This document shows, in pieces, positions 57,214-64,000 of a stretch of 64,000 nt of DNA (within the stretch, counting starts at the first letter, position 1; each line of letters starts with the position of its first letter). Below the pieces are notes generated by a model. It worked only from the letters and a program-made list of their open reading frames with translations, did no database searches and had not been told where the DNA came from. Where the stretch lies: contig NZ_FOAA01000002.1 of the NCBI RefSeq assembly GCF_900109495.1, forward strand, positions 124,001-188,000, given 5' to 3'. The position numbers were made by a program, and so were the translations under genes. The stretch is from Ectothiorhodospira marina. GTDB taxonomy: Bacteria; Pseudomonadota; Gammaproteobacteria; Ectothiorhodospirales; Ectothiorhodospiraceae.

Positions 57214-58014
57214 TTGGATCTTTTCCAGACCTTGATCCTCGCCCTGGTACAGGGCCTGACGGAATTTTTACCCATCTCCAGTGCGGCCCACCTGATCCTG
57301 GTGCCCGAACTCACTGCCTGGGAGGACCAGGGGCTGACCTTCGATGTGGCCACCCATGTGGGTAGCCTGACGGCCGTGATCCTCTACTTCCGGGTGGAAT
57401 TGCGCCGCATGGCAAGCCACTGGGCTGGGTCGCTGGTGGGTCGGGGGTTCACCCCGGATGCCAAGCTGGCCTGGGCCGTGGGGTTGGGCACCATCCCGGC
57501 GGGGCTGGCCGGACTCCTGTTCCATGATGTGATCGCCACCCACCTGCGATCGGTGGAAGTGATCATCTTCACGACCATCGCCTTCGGCCTGCTGCTGGGG
57601 CTCGCGGACTGGCGCGGGCGCCGCCTCCGGGATGAATATCAGATTGGCTGGGTGGATGTACTGGTCATCGGTCTGGCCCAGGCCCTGGCGCTGATCCCCG
57701 GGGTGTCCCGCTCCGGTGTCACCATGACCGCCGCCCTGTTCATGGGCTTCAACCGTCAGGCGGCGGCCCGCTACTCCTTCCTGCTCTCCATCCCCATCAT
57801 CGCCCTGGCGGGTGGCTATGAGACCTGGGGACTCATCCAGGCCCCGGAGGACAACGTCGCCTGGTCGATGATCCTGATCGGTGCCCTGGTGGCCGGCATC
57901 AGCGCCTATCTGTGCATTCACCTGTTCCTCAAGCTGCTGGCCCGGATGAGCTTCCTGCCCTTCGTCGTTTATCGGTTGCTGCTGGGGGCATTCCTGATCT
58001 TCATGTTCTGGTAG
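57214..58014 (+). CDS. uppP: Undecaprenyl-diphosphatase UppP (BacA)
   Basis: Recycles the lipid carrier for peptidoglycan and O-antigen synthesis. 266 residues, polytopic. Motifs QGLTEFLPISSAAHL (catalytic Glu17) and PGVSRSGVTMTAALFMG are intact. The start is TTG 57214 with GGAG seven bases upstream; a nearby ATG at 57201 is out of frame. The 211-bp divergent gap to the ferritin gene shows no further gene. Confidence 0.95.
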   Translation: MDLFQTLILALVQGLTEFLPISSAAHLILVPELTAWEDQGLTFDVATHVGSLTAVILYFRVELRRMASHWAGSLVGRGFTPDAKLAWAVGLGTIPAGLAGLLFHDVIATHLRSVEVIIFTTIAFGLLLGLADWRGRRLRDEYQIGWVDVLVIGLAQALALIPGVSRSGVTMTAALFMGFNRQAAARYSFLLSIPIIALAGGYETWGLIQAPEDNVAWSMILIGALVAGISAYLCIHLFLKLLARMSFLPFVVYRLLLGAFLIFMFW

Positions 58015-58033
58015 ATCCTGTTCGGGAGGGGGC

Positions 58034-58183
58034 ATGGCCGATGGGTTCCACTATGTGAGCAACCGCCTGAGGTTTCTGGGTCAGACCTTTCATGCCTATC
58101 GCTATACCCAGACCGGCCGGGCCACCGATGGGGTGTATCTGGACCGGCGGAGTCTGTGGCTGTCCGCCACCTACGACTTCTGA
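58034..58183 (+). CDS. 49-residue ORF resembling the C-terminus of an outer-membrane beta-barrel
   Basis: Starts ATG after a very strong SD (GGGAGGGGG). The product alternates polar and aromatic residues (FHAYRYTQTGRATDGVYL) and ends RRSLWLSATYDF, a textbook outer-membrane beta-signal with terminal Phe. No signal peptide. It is probably the last two or three strands of a lost barrel protein, or a small unknown gene, 19 bases after uppP. Too short to assign. Confidence 0.5.
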   Translation: MADGFHYVSNRLRFLGQTFHAYRYTQTGRATDGVYLDRRSLWLSATYDF

Positions 58184-58200
58184 TTTGAAGCGGGCAGGTC

Positions 58201-58284
58201 CCTGTGGGAGCGGCCCTCGGCCGCGAAAGCCCTGGCCTGAAAGTACCCGGCTGCGACATTCGCCGGCAGGCCGGCTCCCACGGG
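58201..58284. repeat. TGTGGGAGC-type repeat element with outer stem
   Basis: CCTGTGGGAGC (58201-58211) and GCTCCCACGGG (58274-58284) pair at all but one position; GCGGCC/GGCCGC lies inside the left half and CCGGCAGGCCGG in the right. The left half matches 53519-53545. Intergenic DNA from 58184 to 58506 holds only this, the palindrome below and no supported gene. Confidence 0.8.
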
Positions 58285-58332
58285 ATACCGCGATACCCAC
58301 CCGCCAGGCCATCGACCCCGGACACCCCGCCC

Positions 58333-58352
58333 GGGCCGTTCGCGAACGGCCC
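58333..58352. repeat. REP-like perfect palindrome (C/G variant)
   Basis: GGGCCGTTCGCGAACGGCCC, preceded by ACACCCCGCCC and followed by CTACGAGG. Same family as 19613 and the 27.2-27.6 kb array. Confidence 0.85.
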
Positions 58353-58506
58353 CTACGAGGGAGGGGGCATACGCCGGTGCGGCAATGGGAGACCGAGGGC
58401 AGGTTGCGTCTTGATCTGATCGACTGAGGGGAATGCGGTGGATGAGGCATTGGCCTGATCACGTTATCATGATGGGGTTTTTCTGATCCCATTGATGGAA
58501 CCCCGC

Positions 58507-59421
58507 ATGAACCAATCCAAGGTCGAAGTGATTCAGGATGGCGCCCGGGTCTCCTGGCCGGGCGTGACCACCTCGCTGGGGGTCCTGGTGTTGTTCATTC
58601 TCATGGTCTCGGTGACCTGGCCCCGGATCGAGTACTGGATTTCAGGTATGGGGACCATCCAGATCGGCCTTCTTGCCAGTCTGGTGGCCGGGCTATTCAC
58701 CGCCGTGGGGGCCATCCCCATCTTCTTCCTGCGCCGCATCCCCCAGTCGGTGGAGGATGCCATGATGGGCTTCGGCGCCGGGGTGATGCTGGCGGCCACC
58801 GCCTTTGAGCTGGTGCTGCCCGCCGTGGAGGGCGCCGAGGCTCAGTATGGTGTCGTGGGCATGGCGATCCTGGTGCTGGCGGTGGGCATGGGGCTGGGCG
58901 GTGGCTTCTTGCTGCTGCTGCATCGGCTGGTGCCCCATGAGCACTTCATGATCGGTCCCCAGAGCGGCGCGGATCCCATGAAGATTCGCCGTGTTTACCT
59001 GTTCATCTTTGCCATTGCCCTGCATAACCTGCCCGAAGGGCTGGCGGTGGGGGTCGGTTTTGGTGGTGATGTGAGTGATGGCATGACCCTGGCCGTGGCC
59101 ATCGGCCTGCAGAACATGCCCGAGGGTCTGGTGGTGGCCATTGCCCTGTTGTCGCTAGGGTATAGCAAGATCACGGCCTTTGGAGTCACCCTGTTGACCG
59201 GACTGGTGCAGCCGGTCGGTGGGCTGATGGGGGCGGTGGCGGTGTCGGTGATGGAGTTCCTGCTGCCCTGGGGGCTGGCGTTCGCGGCGGGCGCCATGCT
59301 CTTCGTGATCAGCCACGAGATCATCCCCGAATCCCACCGCAAGGGTCACGAGGCCAAGGCGACGCTTGGGGTGCTGATCGGCTTCATCGCCCTGATCGCC
59401 ATCGACCTGTCGTTGGGGTAG
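58507..59421 (+). CDS. ZIP-family divalent metal transporter
   Basis: 304 residues from ATG 58507 (ATG 58495 is an alternative). About eight membrane helices; the metal-site motifs HNLPEGLAVGVGFGG and QNMPEGLVVAIALLS lie in helices 4 and 5, with HEIIPESHRKGHE near the C-terminus. The His of the second motif is replaced by Gln (QNMPEG), as in many ZupT/GufA relatives. Imports or exports Zn2+, Fe2+ or similar; direction and metal not determinable. Confidence 0.9.
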   Translation: MNQSKVEVIQDGARVSWPGVTTSLGVLVLFILMVSVTWPRIEYWISGMGTIQIGLLASLVAGLFTAVGAIPIFFLRRIPQSVEDAMMGFGAGVMLAATAFELVLPAVEGAEAQYGVVGMAILVLAVGMGLGGGFLLLLHRLVPHEHFMIGPQSGADPMKIRRVYLFIFAIALHNLPEGLAVGVGFGGDVSDGMTLAVAIGLQNMPEGLVVAIALLSLGYSKITAFGVTLLTGLVQPVGGLMGAVAVSVMEFLLPWGLAFAAGAMLFVISHEIIPESHRKGHEAKATLGVLIGFIALIAIDLSLG

Positions 59422-59479
59422 GCATATCAGGTTCTGTTGGCGCCATGCCAAGGAACCGTGCCTCCCCTGGTCCTGGATG

Positions 59480-60496
59480 CTATCGGGTAGCCGGCGGTGA
59501 AATGCGTTCCATCAGGTAACACAGGCAGTCCTGGCGGATGATGTTTTCATCCAGGGTGAGCATGGAGGGCATGACCCGGCGCGTGAGCACCAGGCGGTCG
59601 CGGACGGTATCGAAGTATCGGGAGGTGACGTCCGCGCCTTGCTCATCTCGGGCCACCAGGTGCGCAAGGTGGGCTGAATTGACCTTGGCCAGCACGGTGC
59701 CCGAGGGCAGTTCCCGGAAGTTCATGTGATCCAGATCCGGGGCAAAGTTCAGGTCCGCATCGCCTTGCGTGAAACTGATGCTCACCGAGTCGCGAACCTT
59801 CACCTGTGCCACGGTGTGGAACAGATCCAGGTCATGATGGGCCACTGGAGAGTCGGGGATCTCCGCCAGGTTCAGACAGGCGCGGAGGTAATCGCGGGCG
59901 TGCTCGATGCCATGGGTGTCCTCCGGCTTGCCGCACTCCAGAGTGACCGCCGGACAATGGGCGGCCAAAGCCATGGACTGCACCCCCCGGGGGCGGATGA
60001 AGTAGACCACGGTCCGGCTAAACAGCGTGGCCAGTTGCAGAAAGCGGTGGTCTAGCCGATTGACGCAGGCGTAATGAGGGTTCAGTCCGGTATTGTTGTG
60101 TACATCAATGCTGGCGAACAGCGGCCCTTGGGTGAGGGTCTCCACCACCTGACGCATCAAGGCGGTCTCCGGGCAGTCCGGGTGGTCCGTACCCGGCCAG
60201 ACCCGGTTGAAGTCCGGTTGATCCGGCAGGTGGCGTGCGCCTTCGGCGGCTGCCTGCACATTGCCCACGAAGAGGTAGAGGGAGCGGGGCAGTCCGGATG
60301 GGGGCAGGTCCCGCAACAGGGCTTGAACGGCCTGCAGGCCCACGGGTTCATTACCGTGCAACAGAACGGAAATGAACAGCGGCGGCTCACGTCGACCCTT
60401 GAGGTGAATCAGGGTGGGTTCTGGCAGCAGTTCATGGATTCGCCCGGGTGGGGTCTGCGTGAAGCCTTCGGGGAGTGTGTTGCGGTACCTGAGCAT
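59480..60496 (-). CDS. Succinylglutamate desuccinylase/aspartoacylase-family (M14) hydrolase
   Basis: 338 residues from ATG 60496; an upstream ATG at 60538 would overlap the previous gene by 32 bases. Zinc site: HxxE in LLHGNEPVGLQ and His in ASIDVHNNTGLN; catalytic Glu probably in AVTLECGKPEDTHG. AstE/AspA relatives cleave an acyl group from an amino acid. The upstream carboxylate-amine ligase-like gene, 10 bases away, suggests make-and-break of one amide product. No ast operon genes are nearby, so arginine succinyltransferase catabolism is unlikely. Confidence 0.88.
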   Translation of the reverse strand: MLRYRNTLPEGFTQTPPGRIHELLPEPTLIHLKGRREPPLFISVLLHGNEPVGLQAVQALLRDLPPSGLPRSLYLFVGNVQAAAEGARHLPDQPDFNRVWPGTDHPDCPETALMRQVVETLTQGPLFASIDVHNNTGLNPHYACVNRLDHRFLQLATLFSRTVVYFIRPRGVQSMALAAHCPAVTLECGKPEDTHGIEHARDYLRACLNLAEIPDSPVAHHDLDLFHTVAQVKVRDSVSISFTQGDADLNFAPDLDHMNFRELPSGTVLAKVNSAHLAHLVARDEQGADVTSRYFDTVRDRLVLTRRVMPSMLTLDENIIRQDCLCYLMERISPPATR

Positions 60497-60506
60497 GAGA
60501 TTGCCG

Positions 60507-61949
60507 TTACGGCAGGGGCCATTGGTGGATCGGTTCATCGGTCATCTGCTGGAGGCGGTAGGCCCGGGTCAGGCCCGCCATGTCCGGACCATGGGTCTTG
60601 ACCCAGGCCCTTTGCCAGTGGCTGCCGGTGGTGCGGGCCTGAACCCGCTCCGCGACCACTTCCAGATAGTGGTGAGCGTCTGCCTGGGTCACGCCCAGGT
60701 GCTGCAGGCCGCGGCGCGCCCGGGGCAGCAGGTCCTGCAGGATCAGTTCCCGGGCGCTGATGCGCTCCTCGGAATCCCAATGCAGCTGTGACTCCAGGCC
60801 GTGCCGGGCAGCCAGGTAGAAGTTGTCCTTGGCAGTGGCAAAGTCGATCAGGCCCTCGGCGCCCCCGGCGGTACTCACCAGATCCTCCACCAGCCCGTAA
60901 AAGAAGGCCGCGTTGGCGATGCTGTCCGTGAGTGTGGGGCCGGCGGGCACGACCCGGTGTTCGATACGGATATGGGGTCTACCGCTGGGGCCAAAACCGA
61001 TCAATGGTCGGTTCCAGCGCCAGATGGTGCCATTGTGCAGGCGCAGGTGGGCAAAGGTTTCCGGTGGCGTATCGCCGCACATGGGCAGCAGCGGGGGGAA
61101 GTGGTCCAGGTTTTCCTGGAAGCACTCCATGATGGACTCCCGGGCATAGTCTGAGCCAAAGCTTACCCGGCGCATGGGGCCGCGCGCGGCATCCTGATAG
61201 CCCCCGACCTCCACCGCCTGTTCAAATACCGGGATGCGGGTCTCTTCCCATAAATCCTTGCCGAACAGGTAGGGAGCATTGGCGCTCAACGCCACCATGG
61301 GGGCCGAGATGGCGATGGCGGCGTTGTACACTCGGTGGGCCGCTTCCAGAGGGGTTTGCAGGTGGATCTGAAACGAGGTGGTGGCGGCCTCGAGCATCAC
61401 GTCCTTGTGATCATGCTTCAGATGTTCCCGGCCATTGATGTCCAGGTGTACCGGCCTGTCCTCGCGGGACCGGAAGACCTGTCGATTCAGGGCCCGGTAG
61501 CGTTTCATGGCGGACATGTTCTTCAGGCACAAATCCTGGGGCATCAGGGTGGGCAGGATGCCGATCATGAGGAAATGGGCGTCCAGGGATTCGGCAGTGT
61601 CGCAGGCGCGTTCCCAGGTGGTACGGATCTCCTGGTGCAGAGTGGTCAGCACCCGATGGCGGAGTGGGTGGGCCTGGGTATTGAGTTCCACATTGAAGCT
61701 GGCCAGTTCCGGGGTGGCCATGGGGTCGTCGAAACGGGCCAGGAAGCGCTCATTGAGGCTGGCGGGGGATTCGTCAGCATTCACGAGCCAGGCCTCGATT
61801 TCGAACCCGGCCATGGGATGGCCGCTGCCGAAGTCACCCCGGGCAGCCATCTCCCGGGCCAGGCGCGTCTCCTCGGCCACGCGTTTCCGGAAGCGCTCGG
61901 TATCACGGGGGGTGAAGCGCGTGTTGTCGATTTCCTGGCCCACGGGCAT
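60507..61949 (-). CDS. Glutamate-cysteine ligase-like carboxylate-amine ligase (GCS2/YbdK-related)
   Basis: 480 residues from ATG 61949 (MPVGQEIDNTRFTPRD); the frame extends upstream over the previous gene's end, which is unlikely to be used. Glutamine-synthetase-like fold: MAGFEIEAWLVNADESPAS (metal-binding Glu), ELNTQAHPL, DVMLEAATTSFQIHLQTPLE, RIEHRVVPAGPTLTDSIANA. Members make an amide bond from a carboxylate and an amine with ATP; some are weak glutamate-cysteine ligases. It could be the glutathione enzyme or act on another substrate; gshB is not adjacent. Confidence 0.86.
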   Translation of the reverse strand: MPVGQEIDNTRFTPRDTERFRKRVAEETRLAREMAARGDFGSGHPMAGFEIEAWLVNADESPASLNERFLARFDDPMATPELASFNVELNTQAHPLRHRVLTTLHQEIRTTWERACDTAESLDAHFLMIGILPTLMPQDLCLKNMSAMKRYRALNRQVFRSREDRPVHLDINGREHLKHDHKDVMLEAATTSFQIHLQTPLEAAHRVYNAAIAISAPMVALSANAPYLFGKDLWEETRIPVFEQAVEVGGYQDAARGPMRRVSFGSDYARESIMECFQENLDHFPPLLPMCGDTPPETFAHLRLHNGTIWRWNRPLIGFGPSGRPHIRIEHRVVPAGPTLTDSIANAAFFYGLVEDLVSTAGGAEGLIDFATAKDNFYLAARHGLESQLHWDSEERISARELILQDLLPRARRGLQHLGVTQADAHHYLEVVAERVQARTTGSHWQRAWVKTHGPDMAGLTRAYRLQQMTDEPIHQWPLP

Positions 61950-62020
61950 TACCGGACGGGAGACTTCCCGATCGTGCTTGAAGGGCGGGGCCAGGTCAAT
62001 CCAGCCTGGATGGGGCGTAT

Positions 62021-62452
62021 TCAGTTGTCGGGCGGGTCGTACTGGGATTCCAGTAAATCGCACCATGCCTTTTCATGATGTTCCATGAATTGCAGCAGTT
62101 CATGGCGAAATTGCAGGATGTCCTTCTCGAAGGCGGCGAAGTCCTCGCCACCGCCCAGAACCTGCAGGCTGCGTTCCACATGCAGCAGGGTGTCACGCAG
62201 GTTCAGGCTTGCAGCCATGGCCCCCTTCACCCGCTCCCGGGGCTGGGGGATCCAGCGACGGTCGCGGGTGAGGGAGGCCAGATGCTCACCCAGCTCCAGC
62301 CAGCGCTTGCGCAGGCGGGGCAGGGTGCCGATCTTCGAGGTCTTGAGATCCCCCCAGAGGCTGGTCTCCATCAGGGCCAGCCACTGGGCACGCAGGTGCT
62401 TGACCGTGGCCGGGTCGAACTCGAACGAGGCTTCGACGATGCGGGGGTCCAA
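62021..62452 (-). CDS. Hypothetical helical protein in the fabA-ligase cluster
   Basis: 143 residues; not recognised. Almost entirely predicted helix, with no signal or membrane segment. ATVKHLRAQWLALMETSLWG begins the protein; RKRWLELGEHLASLTRDRRW and LLQFMEHHEKAWCDLLESQY are other clear helices, suggesting a small helical bundle or coiled coil. It starts nine bases after fabA and precedes the ligase gene by about 70 bases, so it belongs to that operon. Partner or adaptor role is speculation. Confidence 0.8.
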   Translation of the reverse strand: MDPRIVEASFEFDPATVKHLRAQWLALMETSLWGDLKTSKIGTLPRLRKRWLELGEHLASLTRDRRWIPQPRERVKGAMAASLNLRDTLLHVERSLQVLGGGEDFAAFEKDILQFRHELLQFMEHHEKAWCDLLESQYDPPDN

Positions 62453-62460
62453 AACGGCGC

Positions 62461-62973
62461 CTAGAAGCCGTCGGTGGAGGTGAACAGGCCCACGCGCAGA
62501 TCCTTGGCGGTGTAGATCAGGCGGCCATCCACAAAGACCTGGCCATCCGCAATGCCCAGCACCAGCTTACGGGTGATTACACGCTTGACGTCCACCTGGT
62601 AGTCCACCTTGCCGGCTGAGGGCAGCACCTGACCCGTGAATTTCACTTCGCCCACGCCCAGAGCCCGGCCGCGGCCCGGGTTGCCGATCCAGGCCAGATA
62701 AAAGCCCACCAACTGCCACATGGCATCCAGCCCCAGGCAGCCCGGCATCACCGGGTCGCCCGGGAAGTGGCAGCCGAAGAACCACAGATCCGGATTGATA
62801 TCCAGCTCGGCGCGCATCTCTCCCTTGCCATAGGCCCCGCCTTCGTCGCTGATATGGGTTACCCGATCCATCATGAGCATGTTGGGCACAGGCAGTTGGG
62901 CGTTGCCCGGGCCGAACATCTCGCCGTGGCCGCATTGGAGGAGTTCGTCGCGCTCGTAGCTGTTTTTTCGCAT
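62461..62973 (-). CDS. fabA: Beta-hydroxydecanoyl-ACP dehydratase/isomerase FabA
   Basis: 170 residues, hotdog dehydratase and isomerase that commits carbon to unsaturated fatty acids. Active site [20 protein letters not shown] with His69 and Asp83 matches FabA rather than FabZ, and the length agrees. No fabB is adjacent; in many gammaproteobacteria fabB follows fabA, so this context is unusual. Confidence 0.95.
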   Translation of the reverse strand: MRKNSYERDELLQCGHGEMFGPGNAQLPVPNMLMMDRVTHISDEGGAYGKGEMRAELDINPDLWFFGCHFPGDPVMPGCLGLDAMWQLVGFYLAWIGNPGRGRALGVGEVKFTGQVLPSAGKVDYQVDVKRVITRKLVLGIADGQVFVDGRLIYTAKDLRVGLFTSTDGF

Positions 62974-63182
62974 GTGGGATTGGTCGGTCCAGTAAGGAGC
63001 CGCCTATTGGACCGGATTCGGTGGGGTGGCACAAGCCCCGAGCCGGCAGCGAACAAAAGGACACGCGGCAACCTGATGGGATCAGGGTGGCGACGGAAAG
63101 CCCGTTCCATTAGGATTCAGCCGGTGCTATTCAAGAATGAACGCCCGGCCCGTCAAGAGACGACCCGGCCGGGGTTGAGTAT

Positions 63183-63204
63183 GCCTGCCCCCCGAGGGGC
63201 AGGC
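63183..63204. repeat. Hairpin in the fabA-mrpA divergent gap
   Basis: GCCTGCCCC, four bases, GGGGCAGGC: perfect 9-bp stem. It lies in the 308-bp gap between fabA and mrpA (62974-63281), which otherwise must hold the promoters of both operons; no clear promoter boxes were picked out. Confidence 0.6.
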
Positions 63205-63281
63205 GGCCTGCGCCCCCGCTGACCGGATCCCTGGATCCCGACGGGCGGGGAAGGTTTATGTTCAGGGGTTCAGGGGAAGTC

Positions 63282-64000
63282 ATGAATCTTGCGTTGATCG
63301 TGATGCTGCCGTTTCTCGGAGCACTCCTGCCGGGTCTGATGATCCGGTCGGGCCGTAATGCCTGTGCAACCGCCACGGCGTCGGTGACCGTGCTCGCCCT
63401 GGGGCTGCTGCTGGTGCATGCCCCGGCCGTGCTGCAGGGCGAGACGATCAAGGCCGGTTGGGACTGGCTGCCGGGGCTGGGCCTCAATGTCAATTTCTTC
63501 CTGGATGGTCTGGGCTTGCTGTTTGCGGGGCTGATCCTGGGCATCGGCTTGCTGATCATCATTTACGCCCGTTTCTACCTGTCCGAAAAGGACCCCATGG
63601 GCCTGTTCTACACCTACCTGCTGCTCTTTCAGGGCGCCATGGTGGGGGTGGTGCTGTCAGACAATATCCTGCTGCTTCTCATCTTCTGGGAGCTGACCAG
63701 TCTCTCGTCATTTCTGCTGATCGGTTATTGGAAGCATCTGCCCGAGGGGCGTCAGGGAGCAAGAATGGCGCTGGCGGTCACGGGGGGCGGCGGTCTGGCC
63801 ATGATCGCGGGGATGCTGATCCTGGGGAATATTGCCGGCTCCTACGAGCTTTCCGTCATTCTCGGCGAGGTGGAAAAGATCCAGGCCTCACCCCTCTATC
63901 TACCCGCTCTGGTGCTGATTCTGATCGGGTGCTTTTCCAAAAGCGCGCAGTTCCCATTTCATTTCTGGCTGCCCCATGCCATGGCGGCGCCCACACCGGT
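63282..64000 (+). CDS. mrpA: Mrp-type Na+/H+ antiporter subunit A, 3' end outside window
   Basis: N-terminal 239 residues of a multi-helix protein; the frame runs off the window. MNLALIVMLPFLGALLPGL begins the first helix after SD AGGGGAAG. The conserved Glu is in LLLLIFWELTSLSSFLLIGY and the conserved Lys in CFSKSAQFPFHFWLPHAMAA, both part of the NuoL/MrpA proton path. The MrpA subfamily is favoured over NuoL because of the EASY-like opening and context outside nuo genes; confirmation needs the rest of the operon. Confidence 0.85.
   Translation, partial: MNLALIVMLPFLGALLPGLMIRSGRNACATATASVTVLALGLLLVHAPAVLQGETIKAGWDWLPGLGLNVNFFLDGLGLLFAGLILGIGLLIIIYARFYLSEKDPMGLFYTYLLLFQGAMVGVVLSDNILLLLIFWELTSLSSFLLIGYWKHLPEGRQGARMALAVTGGGGLAMIAGMLILGNIAGSYELSVILGEVEKIQASPLYLPALVLILIGCFSKSAQFPFHFWLPHAMAAPTP

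Overview
The window looks like a chromosomal segment of a GC-rich gammaproteobacterium. The best fit is a Chromatiales/Ectothiorhodospiraceae-type organism (purple sulfur or haloalkaliphilic sulfur-oxidising relatives). The reasons are gammaproteobacterial gene orders (M23 peptidase-secA-argJ-nudix, pilSR/pilBCD-coaE-zapD, coaD-ferredoxin-mutM, yebC-ruvCAB-ybgC-tolQRAB-pal-cpoB), an Allochromatium-type 2[4Fe-4S] ferredoxin, a YeeE/YedE thiosulfate-type transporter, an encapsulated-ferritin-type protein and the start of an Mrp-type Na+/H+ antiporter. This assignment is inference from content; no 16S rRNA is present. Coding density is high. No prophage, transposase, CRISPR array or plasmid gene was seen.

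Layout. 1-6.3 kb (+): end of an M23 peptidase, secA, argJ, a nudix-ThiE fusion and a membrane-anchored hypothetical. 6.3-15.2 kb (-): type IV pilus assembly and control (pilS, pilR, pilB, pilC, pilD) followed by coaE and zapD. 15.3-19.5 kb (+): sucCD, terminator, nadE, glnB. 19.5-20 kb: repeat-filled gap. 20-25.2 kb: nitroreductase and bamD (-), divergent from rluD and two tandem mgtE genes (+). 25.2-29.1 kb: PfkB kinase with a possibly structured leader, hemolysin III, a BIME-like repeat array, and a PA2778/PA2779-type peptidase plus small membrane protein pair. 29.3-34.6 kb: MFS transporter, coaD, ferredoxin, mutM, a FkbO/XanB2-type chorismatase, hsp20 and a small companion gene. 34.6-40.3 kb: rpmG/rpmB, folB-folK, a pteridine-reductase-like SDR, MidA-like methyltransferase, cca, NDUFA9-like reductase. 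40.4-45 kb (+): aldehyde dehydrogenase, DedA, a one-POTRA Omp85 protein, nudB, hydrolase. 45-53.5 kb (+): yebC-ruvCAB and the complete Tol-Pal operon. 53.6-56.4 kb: queE, queC and the thiosulfate-type transporter. 56.5-58.2 kb: tRNA-Lys, a perfect 34-bp inverted repeat, an orphan EncFtn-type ferritin, uppP and a small outer-membrane-like ORF. 58.2-64 kb: ZIP transporter; a minus-strand fabA-helical protein-carboxylate/amine ligase-M14 deacylase cluster; start of mrpA.

Most genes are housekeeping: protein export, outer-membrane assembly, cell-envelope tethering, pili, the TCA cycle, and folate, queuosine, NAD and CoA synthesis. The unusual material lies in three places. First, repeat families sit in many gaps. 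Two copies of one element share a core but carry different, self-complementary outer arms, and one REP family shows paired (covarying) arm changes. Second, there are poorly understood gene pairs or clusters: PA2778/PA2779, fabA-helical-ligase-deacylase, and DedA-Omp85. Third, there are orphan or unusual enzymes: EncFtn without encapsulin, a chorismatase, and tandem mgtE.
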